A stretch of 64,000 bases of DNA from Lycocorax pyrrhopterus obiensis (lineage: Eukaryota > Chordata > Aves > Passeriformes > Paradisaeidae), in the NCBI GenBank assembly GCA_014706295.1, contig JACSVZ010000042.1, positions 496,001 through 560,000 on the forward strand, written 5' to 3'. Position 1 is the first letter of the stretch. Every line of letters starts with the position of its first letter. The translations under genes and the position numbers were made by a program. Below are positions 34,090 to 46,600 of this stretch, in pieces. The notes below the pieces were generated by a model that was not told the origin of the DNA, ran no database searches, and saw only the letters and a program-made list of their open reading frames with translations.

Positions 34090-35703
34090 CTTGTTTCTCA
34101 TTACTATACCCCTCAATCATCTTTAAACTTCCGTGGAATTATATTTTGATTGTCTCCCGTCTGCCCCATTTGAGCCCTTCAAATGCTCTTTTCATCACCA
34201 GCTCTCAACACAAGGCACACCCAGAGAGCTGGGCAAGCCCCAGGATGTGTACGGTACAAACAAGGCATTCACAGCTGGGACCTTCCTTCCCCGTTCAGGG
34301 GAATCTGCCTCACATTAAAAATCTTGATTCAGGGGGCACAAAAGGCAGAAGGAAAGAAGTGCAAAGCAGTGAACTTGCCTTTTTTAGGGGAAGGGGAGTC
34401 TCTGTGGAATTTACCATGTAGTTCTTAGAGAGCCCTCTATTTTCCAATGCATAGCAAGGACTGGCTACAGGGCACCACGTTGAACACTGAAGTGGCTGAA
34501 AATGTGCTCCAAAGATGCATACACAGTATAAACACAACTGTTGATCCTTTGAGACAGTGCAAGATTCCCAGTCATCTCCTCCCAAATGCCTCTAGTTCAG
34601 CCATGAACATGAAAAATAAAAAGATTTCTTCCATTTTTGCTGCCAGGAACATGTCTCTTTCCTGATAGCATATTCCAGATTCTCTGTGAGAATCTCCCAG
34701 TGTTCAGGTATATGAATTGGACACGAATCAAGCTAGGAATACACTCATGTTTCTGCTGAGCTAACAAGAGCACTTGGCAAAATGTCAATCCCCATCTACT
34801 GTGACCCAACACCTAACTTGTAGTTCCAAAATTCACTTTTTGGGGTTTTTTGAGTTTGGTGGTTTTGTTTTTTTTGTTTTTTGATTTTTTTTTCTGGTTG
34901 TTGTTTCTGTTGTTTTTTTGAGCAAGTGGGACTCGAGGGACGCAATTATCTTGGACTCTTGTCACCCAAGAAGAATTTTCCCCTCCTCAATCATTCAGTA
35001 GACTCCTGAACTCAAATTTTTTAAATGGTCAAGCCATTGTTGTAGAGAAAAATCAAGGAGAGTGAGAAGTTAATCCCAAACAATTGACAGTTGTGAATTT
35101 ACAGGAAAATTAGAATACTTTCTTTTTTTTTTAGCAAGGCATGGTCCCTGTTTCTCAGAATTTTAGAATCAAGATTGTTTCTTGTTCTCTAACAAAAATG
35201 GCAGGGCACCTCAGGTTATCGAGGTGAATACAAATCTGTCTTTAGTACCAATACCAGCCATACAGGTCATCAAAGTGAATACAAATCTGTCTTTAGTACC
35301 AACACCAGTTTCTGATACGCTCTCACTGGCCCCAGATGCTTTATTCTATAGCAGGTTGCAAGGACGTAGAGTTCACTAAGGCACCTCTCAGGCAAAGGTA
35401 TCTGAATTCTCAAATTCACAGTATCAAAGTCAGCCTTGTGCTTCCCATACTTTAGATCTCTCAAACCTCTTGAAGCCTCTCCAACCTTTCCTCAAACAAA
35501 ATCACTTTTCCCTCAGCTGTTACACTTGCAGGCAGGTTGGTTGTACCAGGGAAGCCAGCACAAAATGGAATGTGAGAAATGTGCAGAACAATTAATATGG
35601 CGTTACAGTTAGAGCAAAGCAATGTTTATTTCCACACAAAATGAATTTTCTGTTTTTTCATAAGGCCAAACATTTTTAAATACATTCTGGGTTATCCTGA
35701 TGA
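34090..35703. other. Intergenic DNA between the two duplicated blocks
   Basis: No gene is recognised. Homology with 43.69-43.83 kb continues to about 34.25 kb, marking the right end of the old duplication. Further on there is a T-rich stretch (34840-34925) and a 51-bp tandem duplication. Confidence 0.55.
35212..35312. repeat. 51-bp direct duplication
   Basis: Two adjacent copies of a 51-bp unit begin at 35212 and 35263 and share GTGAATACAAATCTGTCTTT. They are noncoding. Confidence 0.85.
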
Positions 35704-38521
35704 AACATTATTAAGCTACAGAGCTACTCTTAACTTATAAAATTGCCAGAAGAATTTGACCCATTATTTGACACTGTCATCCACTAAAAACCAGGTAATC
35801 AGGAGAACCCTGAGCATCAAGTGAAAAGTAAAATTGCAGCATTTCAGTTCAAGCCTGATTAACAAACAGAAATTTAAACATGTAAAGGAGAAGGATTCAG
35901 TCAAGTTATGCTGAGATTATATGATCACAATAAAGTCTCATGGTGACTCATGGGGTTTTTCTCCAGGTACTTTTCATAAATATTTACTTTATCAGGGAGT
36001 CAGCAAGTAGTGGGGAGAAAAGGTAAAGAGTGAAGCAACACCTCTAAAAACCAACATAACTCTCCATGCTCCCATTTGCACTCAGGTGGGCATGCCATGC
36101 TCTAGATAAAGGCACGGTGACATAGCCTAGAAAACTGTGGCTCAAGGACAGAATTAATCACATTCCACGGTTAAAAAAACCCCCTCAAGCTCCAGCTCCA
36201 AGGATGAAACCAGAAATAATTTCATCAGGTTTACTCTTGCTAGACAGCAAGGAGCAGAAAAAACACATGAACATGTGTGTGCACAGAATGAAACAGTAAT
36301 TTGAGGAAAGGGTGAAATTTGCAATGTTTCTTACCCTTGGGAGGTTGCTGCACAGTGCTACAAGAATTTACTACGGAAACAGAATGCCTTGAGCAGAGCT
36401 TTAAAGAGGAGACAGAGACAAACTTGCACTGGAAAGAAAACAGGGTCTTATGCAGACCAAGCCCCATTCCCTGCCCTTTTTCCTGGCTATTCGACTGCTG
36501 CCACTGTGCTTAATGTCAAGTGCCTGAGCTGGGCGTTCGCCACACGAACTGCTCAAGCGCTCAGAAGCTGACGGAAGATGTGGAGGTTCAGGGCTGCCAG
36601 GGTGATGCATTTCTGTAATGCCCAAGTGGGCTCTGACTGGTGCAAGGCAGGGACAAAACTGCTTTCCAACTCATTGCTAACGACACTGCAGAGAGGAGGA
36701 TTGGACAGCTCCGTTTCTCTTGCCTTTCTTGAGGAGGGCTCAATCAATGGAATTTCCAGAGGCCATAAGAGGATTTTCTAACATAAGACTCGATGTGTAC
36801 TTGCATCTTGGAGGCTAAGGACATAACCTGTCTCCATTTGGCATCCACGAATCGTTCCCATTAGAAGAACTATGAATCTTTCCCCTTGGTAATTTATCAC
36901 TTTCATTCACTGTATTTGACACCTCGAGCAAAGTATGAAGTGGATGTGAAACAGATGAAAAGCTGAGCGCTCCGCTCCCAGTGCTGGCAGACTGCTGCAC
37001 CTCCTCGGCACTCACGGAGCCCCAGCAAGGCCCCAGGCAGGAGCAGAAGGACACAGTGTGGCCCTGAGCAGCACAAGTGAGAATTGGGCCTCCCCTTCCC
37101 AAAGAAAGTAAGATGCCCTGGCTTTTCCAGGAACAGCTGCAACAATGATCCTCAGCAATGGATGGCATAGAAGGGTGTTCAGAGACATCAGCTCACAGTG
37201 ACACCGAGTCCCCGTTGCGCCGTTCTGGCAAGGCAGAGGAAGCTTTAGTGCACAAACCCACCCTGAGCTGCAGCCAAGGGCACAATCAGCGCACGGGGAC
37301 TGGCAGAACTGCTGGCAAATACAAAGCACTTTGGGAGCTGGCAAGTGAGCTCCTCTGGGAGTGCTGCTTCTGGAACCTGGAACAGGCACAGCGAAAAAGC
37401 AAATCCAAATTACCACAGGCTCCTGGGCCACGGCTCTGTGTATCACTATCAAATTCAGAGAAAGATTAAAATCGACTTCCTAGGTAACAGCTGACATAAA
37501 GTGCCCCATGTCACTGCTCCTCCCTCACACATGTTTTGCTACCTCTAGTTTATGGTCCCTTTCTCAAATCAGCCCTTAGTCCATAATCAGCTGCTACTCT
37601 CCTGAAGGAGCTCTGCGAAGACTCAGGGCCGTGTCTGACAGCCAGAAAGCAGATGCTGAATGAGCTCGGAAAGGAAGGTCAGCAAAAGAACTCAGCAATT
37701 CCTATGATTTAGAACCAACCTCGTGGTCTCCCGGGACTCACTGAACATTTTTAACGTAGCAAGATTAGCACCTCCCTTGGTCTGAACAGTGGTTTTGGTT
37801 ATAGGTACAACTTCAGGCTGAGTCCTTTGCCACATCGACACAAAGCATCACTACAAGTTTATTGGGAATCTGTGCTCTGCTTCTGATGATCTTTTTTTTT
37901 CCATGTAAAAGTTACTGTTAAATACCATGACCAGTTTTCTTTCAGTTCCCTGTATGCAATGAATTCAATCAGGCTGGTATCAAAGCCTGCTCTTATCAGA
38001 GCACTTCCCCAGGAAACTCGTCATGCTTCTGTGAACACAGGGCACCTGCCAATAAGGCAAACCCATTTTCAGATTTAACTTTGGGATATTATGTATAAAA
38101 AGTAAGAGTACACATCAATTACCAGCAGAGCTGGCCTGGCCTACCATCCAAATGAAGTTCCCTGTAAGTACACCTATCACTTTCCCATAAAACTCTTAAA
38201 GGCTGGGCAGCTTTTAAATGGTTTTGAACTTTTCCTGGCACTGAGTGAACTCCTAGTGATTTCTGTAGGGCTCACAGAGTGAAAATGCCAAAGGGGTGAG
38301 GACTGCAGGGGTGAAATCTCCCTTTTGGCAGGGAGGGAAACGTGAAAGAGAGAAGTGCTCTGTTCCAGGGGTGGCACACACACATGAGGTGTCCACAGGA
38401 CAATGTTCTCTCCTTCACGACTCAGAGGCAAATCAGCAGTCTCAGCAAGTCACATCGAGTTAGGGCTCAGCTGTTTGCTGAGAGCGTAGGAGAACCGTGA
38501 GACATGAGAGACTCAGGTGCA
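35704..38521 (+). repeat. 2.8-kb duplicated block, copy 2
   Basis: Partner of 15275-18092 at about 99% identity. It carries the TATA box and first exon of the dead GKN1 copy. Similarity drops to roughly 75% immediately to the right. Confidence 0.93.
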
Positions 38522-40140
38522 TTCAGATATTTTTCATCAAAATCCTTTAAAATGAAAGTTTGGACCAATTCTATCTTCAATGAAATGTGTCCAAGATAAT
38601 AATTTTTCACAATAGTTATCACAAATGAATTTATCATCATAACAAATGATTCTCCTGCATATTTAAATCCTCTTCAGCTGCATCTCACTGCAGGAAGTGC
38701 TGAGCATGTACACAAAGTAAACTGGAAGTCAGAATTATTTTAAGACAGAAAAGAACTTGATGCAAGATAAGCAGTCATGATGTTAAAATGTCATAAATTT
38801 CAAATGCTCCTTTCAGACTGTGATTGCTTCTCTTCTTGGTGGTTTCCTGGCTCCAGCTCTTGCTAGCAGGGTGTTGTGAATGAGTGGTTTCAGTCACTTA
38901 AAGAATCACCATAAAAGGTATTGGTAAAAGAAGGTTTTAACATGAATTTGTGAAAGTACAGGTTAACAGAGTTCAATGGCAAGGTTTAGTCTATTGCTTA
39001 CTGCAGGGATGAAACCTGCAGAAGAAAATCAAATTAAAATCACTTTAGAATGGCATACACAGAGTCCAGGGGTACAAAGGGTGAGGGTGCGAAGGGTTTA
39101 AGAGTATTTAATCATTGACTCATTTACAAGGTGGTTCAATAGGGTTTATTACAATTACAACAAAGACTAAAATATAGATTCAAGATAGCAACATTCATAC
39201 CCTAATCACTCCTCATGCACACACAGAGGCCCAGAGCTGTCTATATCTATGTGTGCAAAAGTACCTGTTAAAAATTCCTCTTGAGTTCACTGAAACAGGT
39301 CAAATGCCTTTGCATTTCTGAACGGGTGAGGGTTGAGCCTCGAGGAGTGGGGGATACCAGCCCAGTCCCCAGACAGTCTTTTGAGTATTGCAAACCTGAG
39401 GGCTTGCAAGCTCCAGGAGACATCCCACTCCAAGGGAGATGCCTGTGGAGCCCACTGCAGTCCAGGGGAGCTCAAAGGCCTCACTTAGCACTGCTGGTTG
39501 TAGAGTCAAGAGATGATTGTCCTTAGTCCCCAGGAGATTTCTGCCCTGGCCGTATCCCAGGGTGGTAACAGTGGCACCGTTCCACTCAGGCTGTGATACA
39601 GGTAGACAATGTTCCAAAGCTGTCAGGGGATAAGTGATTATCCCTTGTTCCCTGCCTTGGCCAGGGAACCGATGTTCCTGATACAACCAGTGTCACTCCC
39701 ACATGTCCCACTAAGAGCTCCCGGAAGGGTCATGAAAACCAGCTCGGGATAAAGCCCGAATGTAAGTGTGACACAACAGCACTAACGGCTTCCAGCCTCC
39801 TCCCTGGGGCCAGAAATTATCTCCCCTTTAATCTGGTCTCCCAGAGCAATAATTCCCCGAAACTTGGCTACTAGAGCTAATGCTTTATTGAGTGAAACAC
39901 TGCTGGGAATCCACAAAGCTAAATCCTTACCTCCTTTAATCTTTTCCAAAAATTGGAGCATCGAGAAAAACTCCAAGGAGCACCACAACGAAAGTTCACA
40001 CCACTCTGGCACCAGGGTTATGCTTAAGCAGGAGAACACATCATACACAGGACATTGCTGGAGGAGGCAATTTATCTTTTACCAAAGTCCCTTGTCAACC
40101 TCCATGACACATTTACCTAAACAATATAATTGAAAGGACC
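38152..40140 (+). pseudogene. GKN1 pseudogene, truncated and interrupted
   Basis: Exon 1 (38152-38163, MKFP), its donor and the TATA box at 38094 are intact. Exon 2 starts at 38817 (TVIASLLGGFLAPALAS) but runs at 38872 into an inserted element, whose first bases bring a stop codon. The exon 2 donor and intron 2 up to the equivalent of 19.42 kb are gone. A relic of exon 3 lies at about 39957-40015 and is fused by deletion to DNA equivalent to 19.90 kb. Exons 4-6 are absent. The remaining sequence then joins DNA equivalent to 22.6 kb. No functional gastrokine can be made from it. A short signal-peptide-only transcript from the intact promoter is conceivable. Confidence 0.87.
38872..39778. mobile_element. 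Solo-LTR-like insertion, about 907 bp
   Basis: The insert begins TGTTGTG and ends CACAACA, a perfect 7-bp inverted terminal repeat of the TG...CA type typical of retroviral LTRs. It is absent from the homologous place in GKN1 copy 1. There is no coding frame for viral proteins. The orientation is unclear: an AATAAA exists on the minus strand near 39140 and a GATAAAG near the plus-strand end. Flanks (GCAGGG and GCACTA) do not form a clean target-site duplication, which fits the loss of adjacent GKN1 sequence. An unrelated repeat with similar termini is possible. Confidence 0.65.
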
Positions 40141-40592
40141 AATATTTTGAATGCTTATTTCTTGTAAAACAGTTTTCAGTGGCCATGTTGTATTTGGGCC
40201 ATATATTTTGGCGGGCACTATGGTTACAGGGAACACACAGTGCACTTTGGAAGGTACAAAGGCTTTTCCTTATTTTGTCTACTGCAAGATGTTTAGTGTT
40301 TTTCTATTTTTATTTCTCTAGGCTATATCTGGTCTTAAATTTCATGAGAATTTCCAAAAGTAATCAGTACATATCAGAAAAATGCTGGAAAACCTATTTA
40401 TTTTTTGCCTACAATTGGATTACAATCTCATAATCATCAGACTCCAGCAGGTCAAAATTTGCAGAAGTACAATCCCCATATTTATCAAGTAGTTACAGCA
40501 GGAAATCATTTTCAGTGAAATGCAACAAGGATACAAATGGCAAAATAATTTCATTGCAACATTCAGCCCTTCCACACCTAATTCTGAAAACA

Positions 40593-40599
40593 TATAAAA
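40593..40599 (+). promoter_or_regulatory. TATA box of the single-BRICHOS gastrokine-like gene
   Basis: TATAAAA lies 63 bp upstream of the ATG, with the same spacing as in the multi-BRICHOS gene. Confidence 0.8.
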
Positions 40600-40635
40600 G
40601 GTGGGAGGTTCACATCATTTATTCTGCCATCAGCA

Positions 40636-41400
40636 GCATCAGCTCTGCAGTCAGGATGAATCTCCCTGTAAGTATGCATGCTTTTCTTCCTTATAAACTG
40701 AAACTTTGATTCAAACCCGTTCCTTTATCCCTCAGAAGTGCTTCTGCCTCTCTAGAGCACAAAGGCTTTCTCTGGGGACATTTTGCTCCTCCAGAATGAG
40801 CAGCTCAGCCCCTGTTCCCCAAAGGAGCTGAGGAGGTAAGGATTTTTTCATGGCTTGCCTGTACATGATTCAGAAAGCAGGAAGCCTAATCCGTGTCCAT
40901 TATTGTCAACGCTTTTGCACAACTGGAGCACTGCACTGGTGGATCAACCCCTTCCCTGTAATGCCAGAGCAGAAGAAATGGAAAAGCTTTCTCCTCGCTC
41001 TTGTAAAATCCCTGTGTGTGCCTGCACAGGTCTGAGAAACAACTGCAGATTCAGCTCTTGAAAGAGCAAGTGGGAAATGTGTCTACTTTGCAGCAGCCTG
41101 GGGTAAAGCAAGGATGATTCCCTTTTAGGGGGGGCACTGTTGCAATCCCAGGATGGAAGCAAAAAAGGATCCAAGGAGGACCCTTAAACATCAGATTAGG
41201 AAAAGGGAAGGAGGATTCTCATGACCAGATTTGTCAGCCAGAGCTGCAGTTACAGTTTTGTATTTGATTTTCTTTTCAGATTTTGACTGCAGTCCTTCTT
41301 GGACTTGTCCTGCCTCCAGCCCTTGCTGATTACGTGAGTACAGTGACCAATTTCCACATGCATGGTTTGTCTGTATTCCCTCCTTCATGAGATCTCCTTG
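40636..41400 (+). repeat. 765-bp near-identical tract, copy 2 (exons 1-2)
   Basis: Gap-free partner of 23046-23810, with four mismatches. The flanks are much more diverged, which indicates recent gene conversion rather than uniform age. Confidence 0.9.
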
Positions 41401-43503
41401 AACCTTTCATTTTCCTAAAGCCTCGGGGAGATAATCACTTGAAAGCCTAAGTGTTCTTTCATTTGTTTTTCTAGCATCAACAGACAGACATAAGCAAGAA
41501 AATCTCCATTGGTGGAGGCTACCAAATTATGACCATCAATAGGAAATGGCTCGTGGCAAGTATTGAGCAAAAGACCAACCGTGGGTCCTGGAAAACCATC
41601 TGGAACTACGACACGGTGAGTGCAGGGAGCAGGCTTGTTCAGAGCCTGGATGAAGACACTGGCTCACACATTCAGTAAAAACTGGTTTATTACTTTTTTT
41701 GATATGTACGTAATTCCAATATTAATGATTGAAAGAATAAATTCCAAGTGGCCAATAACTTTCTTTTACAGGGCTTTATGGCAACCAAAGTGCTGCCAGA
41801 GAAAGCTTGCTACATTTCCATAATGAACAGAACAGAGATGCCCAGCTTTGATGCACTTCCCCAGCTGGCTGCAGACATCAGGGTAAGATTGAAAAGGAGC
41901 AGTTACTTGGAAAGTTATACTTAAGGCAAAGTAAACAGATATGCAAGACCTTGCTATTTTCAAAACCAACAGGTACTTCAATGACCAGGTTCATCACACC
42001 TTTAATTAGATGTTTTTATCAATTTCAATGACATTTTACAACACTGTAACTTGAAACATTTGAAAAATTGGAATACTCTTGTTCAGATGCTTCCAGTGGA
42101 GAGTTTACATGTTTTGCCAATGTTGTAGCTCACTTAGGTTACTCTTAAAATCTTCATAAACAACTAAAACTAGGAGTATGCCTGGAATTAAAGGGTTTGG
42201 GGCACTGATCTTGCTGAATGCTGTTATGTGATGTTTAAAACCAGAATCACCAAAGATCCCCTACAAAGGAGATCACATTCAGCCTTGTCAAGAGAGTTAT
42301 TCGTGACCTTGAATCATATGGACCAGACACCTTCTCTATGTGCATCGGACTCACCACCTACACGGCTCATGAAGTTCACGGTGAGTGCAAGCATGGGAAT
42401 TCTGTCCCTAAGTGACCTGGCATTTGTTTCCCTTAGGGAATGACCCAGGCACAATTGCTGCTCTTGCACCTTGAGACGCACAGAAACCAAGGGCTGCAGC
42501 AGTTGCACAAAGGGTTCGGCATCTCCGCAGATCAGGACTGCAACGGGGTGGTGTCACAGACCCCATAAATGACCCGAACCAAACCCTTACAGCTGCTTTT
42601 CACGAAGCTTAAGGGGGCTTAAATTTGGGCCCGGAGTGGTTCGACCCACACTGAACTCCCCTGTAATGCCCAGTCAAGAAAATGGGTCATTCTAAGAACC
42701 GCTGTCCTTCAGGTCAGAGCTTGCTGACGAGTGTGATCCAGGCAGCCCCCAAAGCCTGGTGCCCCAATTTCTGCACGGGAAAGCCCAAAGGCTTTTCAAG
42801 AGCACGTCTGTGTGGGCATTCCTTGCTGAGCCACAGAGCTGGTGCTCTCTGGGGTCTCCAAGGGAATCTGTCCCTCATACAGCTCAAACATTCCGAGTGC
42901 AGCAATTCTTCAGAAGCTGGCTGGCTCTGAGCAACACCAGCACCCTCCCATGGAAAGGCAGCCATTGCTATGGAGATGGGCATAAATCAGATGAGTTGCT
43001 GTGGGTGCCTTAATTGTAATTTGATCACTTGCAATACAATTTCTTGTACTGATGGGAAAAAAACACATTTGTTTTAAATATATCCAAGGAAACTAAGTTT
43101 TACTCAGAGGAGTTAATCCTGAAGCACCATGGAAGTGTTCTGAGCCTTCCTGTGGGCTCATTGCCTCCAACCCTTTCACGGAAAGATGCTTTACAGCTCA
43201 GGCTCAGGATGGTGCATTCTGGCATAGCAGGAATGCACCTCCTCACTGCTTGCTTTGCTTTAAGCATTGACTCTGTCACCTGGGAGGGCTCAATGGGATT
43301 GAAAAGGGAGTGCAATGTGCCAGGTATTAAGGGCTGTCAGTGAATGCACAGAGCACTTAACAGCATCTTACTCTATGTCTCATGGTAATTGTTTTTCTTT
43401 TCTTGTTTTTAAAGGACCGCAATTCAATTTCAGGTCATGCATCAAACTTGATGTCCTTCAATACTTGGCCCTCGCGTACTGCCATAACAATAACTCTGTG
43501 TGA
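40656..43503 (+). CDS. Single-BRICHOS gastrokine-like protein, 180 aa
   Basis: Tandem paralogue of the four-unit gene. Coding exons: 40656-40667, 41280-41333, 41475-41615, 41772-41882, 42245-42380 and 43415-43503 (543 nt, all GT-AG). The signal peptide is MNLP plus ILTAVLLGLVLPPALADY. BRICHOS marks are TIWNYDT (Asn66 in place of the invariant Asp), Cys82 (KACYIS) and Cys139 (SMCIGL); the C-terminal pair is C160 and C174. It ends HNNNSV-stop. The exon 5 acceptor has moved: the paralogue's TTTAG|AACCAG reads TTTAAAACCAG here, so the usable AG is six bases later and the exon is shorter, yet still in frame. Intron 5 holds a 527-bp tract almost identical to the array gene. Probably secreted; its exact mammalian orthologue is unclear (GKN1-like by signal peptide). 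Confidence 0.9.
42438..42964 (+). repeat. Intron 5 tract shared with the multi-BRICHOS array
   Basis: Aligns without gaps to 25195-25721 (and the equivalent places in copies B and C) with three mismatches by eye. Exon 5 just upstream and the terminal exon downstream are clearly diverged, so it is a patch of gene conversion. Confidence 0.9.
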
Positions 43504-43667
43504 AAATCATACCTATCTTGACCCTTGTGTGGATGCTCCAGCTGCAGCTTTGCAGCTGCTGTCCAAAGCCAGCCCTGATGGAGTTATTCCCTGGCATCTC
43601 CTCTTTCAAGAGGCTCCTTCATGAGGATTGAGTACTGAAACAGATCAATTGGTGAGCAGAGCTATCA

Positions 43668-43673
43668 ATTAAA
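43668..43673 (+). terminator. Poly(A) signal of the single-BRICHOS gene
   Basis: ATTAAA about 165 nt downstream of the stop, homologous in position to 34059-34064. Confidence 0.75.
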
Positions 43674-43699
43674 TTCCTTTATCGTGGATTAACTCCTTG

Positions 43700-46600
43700 T
43701 TTGTCGTTACTCTACCCTTTTTCATCTAAGAACACCTCCACAAAAATATTTTGCCCTTCAAATGCTCTTTTCATTGCCAGCTCTCAATTCACAATGCACA
43801 CCCAGAGATCTGGGCAAGCCCCTTCCCCCATCTCCAAGGCAGCCATACCAAAATCCCACTGGTATCGTTTCGGGTGCTTGAAATAACCTGAGGTAGCCCA
43901 TGCCAAGGATGAATGGAGCCTCCTGGCCAGGCACAGGGGGGTGCTTTTGCCACTCATTCCCAGTCAGGCTGATTTCTGAAACCAGGACACCTTCTTAGAT
44001 TATGGTGGCACTAATCCCTGTGACATTTTCTTCTATTCTGTTTACTATATTACAAGTAATATATTTTCATCTGTGTACTTAGCGTAGCGTTCTGCAGGGA
44101 AGAGTTACACCCATGCACAGAGTTAGCAGCCCCTGTTAAAAAATCTGGTGGAACAAACTTGAATCATCAACAAAATTATGCATTGCAGCCTTACATTACA
44201 GCAGAGGCAAATAAAACCACAGCAGGGAAAAGTCAGATAAAAGCAAGAGACAAGAGAGCTCTTGGTCCCTTGAAAAATTAGAGCAGTCCAGGGAAGTAAA
44301 GAATCCTCTTGGCCACTGAGTGTCAGCCTCGAGCTGTACAAGTGAGGTGGAAAAGGCACCCAACTCCCATCCAGAGGGGTCTGCTATCCCACAGCACCGG
44401 GCGAGTGTCGCGGTGCCAGGACCAGCACCGCTGTGCTGAATTACAGCACTCGGAGATACAGCCAGTGCCTAAGGACGTGTCTACACGGGGCAGGAATTCC
44501 TGTGCAGCGATAATTTAATTGTGAGAATAACAGTGGGTGGTGCAGGGAGCTTCCACACTGTGCTGAAACAGCTTCCTGGAGCCCCCTGAAAAACAGGGAG
44601 CGTGATTTTTAGATCTCGACAAAAGCCATTACCCACCATACAGGTCAGACCTTTGGGAGCCGTCCAAAGGTACTCCCAAACCCAAGGCCACCAGCTGGGG
44701 CTTAATTACCCTTTGCACAGCTGTATGCAATTAAAACACCTCGATATTGTCTCTCACACAACGACTAGAACGCACTCAGTCTTCCCAAGCACTGGTAGGT
44801 CTCACACACAACCTGCAATCTTCACAATATTTTTGTTCCTGGCATTTTTAGTGGGGGGGGAGGGCAGACAAATTCCAACGTCCCTCCTCTGTCCCACATG
44901 AGCTTGAGTGTTGATGCTGCTCTTACCATACTCTAAACAAAAATACACACTCATAAGGCAAGCATGTGAAGAGGATTAGTCCTCAAGAAATTCAGAACTG
45001 CATGATAAAGCTCGGTGTTCCACTCTGTCAGCAGCTCCCTCCATCTCAGAGCACTCACAGCTTCATCTGATGCTTCATTCTTCGGCTTCTCCCTGAGCTT
45101 TCCTGGGCCTTCTGTCAGTCTGAACCCACAGCTACACAAAGAATCTGATCTCCTCCTCCATTCCCTCTTCTTTCCCTCTGCTAACTCCATGTCAAAGTTA
45201 TTTTCCTGAAGTACAGCTTTTTCTTTGTTTTGTTTCTTTTTAACTCGAAGTGTTTGTTCATCTCAGGGCCAGTGAGACACAAATGGAAGGGATTATCACT
45301 CTGCTTTTAATCTCTAGGCAGACAGAGATCACAAACCGATGACAACAAGACATATCTGGCTGTGGCCAGGAGTCTTAGCTGGACCTCAGATCTGAAGCTG
45401 GCTTAAGTACGTTTCCAAAATTTCTTCAAACCAGCACATCAGTCCCTAAAGGGGAAGCTTTTCTTCTACCTGTCTGTGTTTTACAACCTTCATTGAGCTC
45501 ATTTTCTTTTAAAATATACAAAAACCAAAAAAAGAATCCACAGACTGGTCTCATCCCCTTCCTTAGGGCAGCACTGTTCAAATACACACACAAAACTCTC
45601 CATGCCCAGCCCCGGAGTTTGGGTAACTCCACTTTGTAACTACAAACTGATTTGGCCCAGAATAGCTGTGTAAAACTTTAAAATCCCCAAACCTTACTCG
45701 CCCACCTCGCACACCTTTGCTGGCCACAGGAGCTACAGCTCTGCACTTTGGCATCTCCAGCAGCCTCCCCTGGGAGGGTCTGAGCACCCAGATCCCCTGG
45801 ATCTGCAGACCCGCAGGTGACTGCTCCATCTTTTTCACAGCTACCCACAAAACACTTGTTTCTGCTCCTGTCCAGCCCTGTACAAGCTTTGCTTCCAAGG
45901 GATCTCCAAGGGACCAGAGCTGCAGCTTTGACCAGGATTTGACAGCAGGACGGAGGAGGTGCCATCTGCCCGCGGCTCTGTTACCCACAGCGGGGGGATG
46001 GAGCCGGGGCATTGCTGAGCAGGGCCGGGTGCAGGAGGGAGAACGCTCCCGAAGCTTGAACGATCAAGGCACCAAGGTGGCTGACTCGTGAGTCACTCGG
46101 ACATTTTCACTTCTGTCACAGTCTGTTATCACAGTTTGTCGCTTTCCCTTGCACCCGACCTTGCTGCTTTCTCTGGTCTTCCTTCTGATTGTTTGCTTTT
46201 GTTAAGAACGTTTTAAAGACAAATTCAACGCTTTAAGCAGTGCAGAGCAGCTGGAAAGCCTGACCCAGGTGCATTGCATCCCCTGAAACCCCCACTGAAG
46301 CTGCCCCACTCACCAGGTGTTGGCACTCAGGAGGATGGATTTGTTGGTGTGGCCCGAGGGTCTGCTAGGGAAGTTTGGGAGTTTCTGCTCCTGGTACCTG
46401 CAGTTTAGCTTTTGCTAAACACAGGGGCTCCCTTGCTGGGCAATAGGGTTCCTTTTGAGCTGTCCTGCTCTGGTTTTAGAGCCTGTGCTGCTGCTTGTGC
46501 AAGGAGGCAGGAGAGGTGAGTGTAGATGAGTTTACATTTTCCATTGAGTTTTCTTGGAAGAGGGAGAATTTAGGCTTTAGAGGTTGAAATGAGTTTGGTG

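Noticed and set aside
34840..34925. T-rich stretch as a retroposon tail
   Set aside because: It is an impure T/G-rich run without an adjacent recognisable retrocopy or target duplication.
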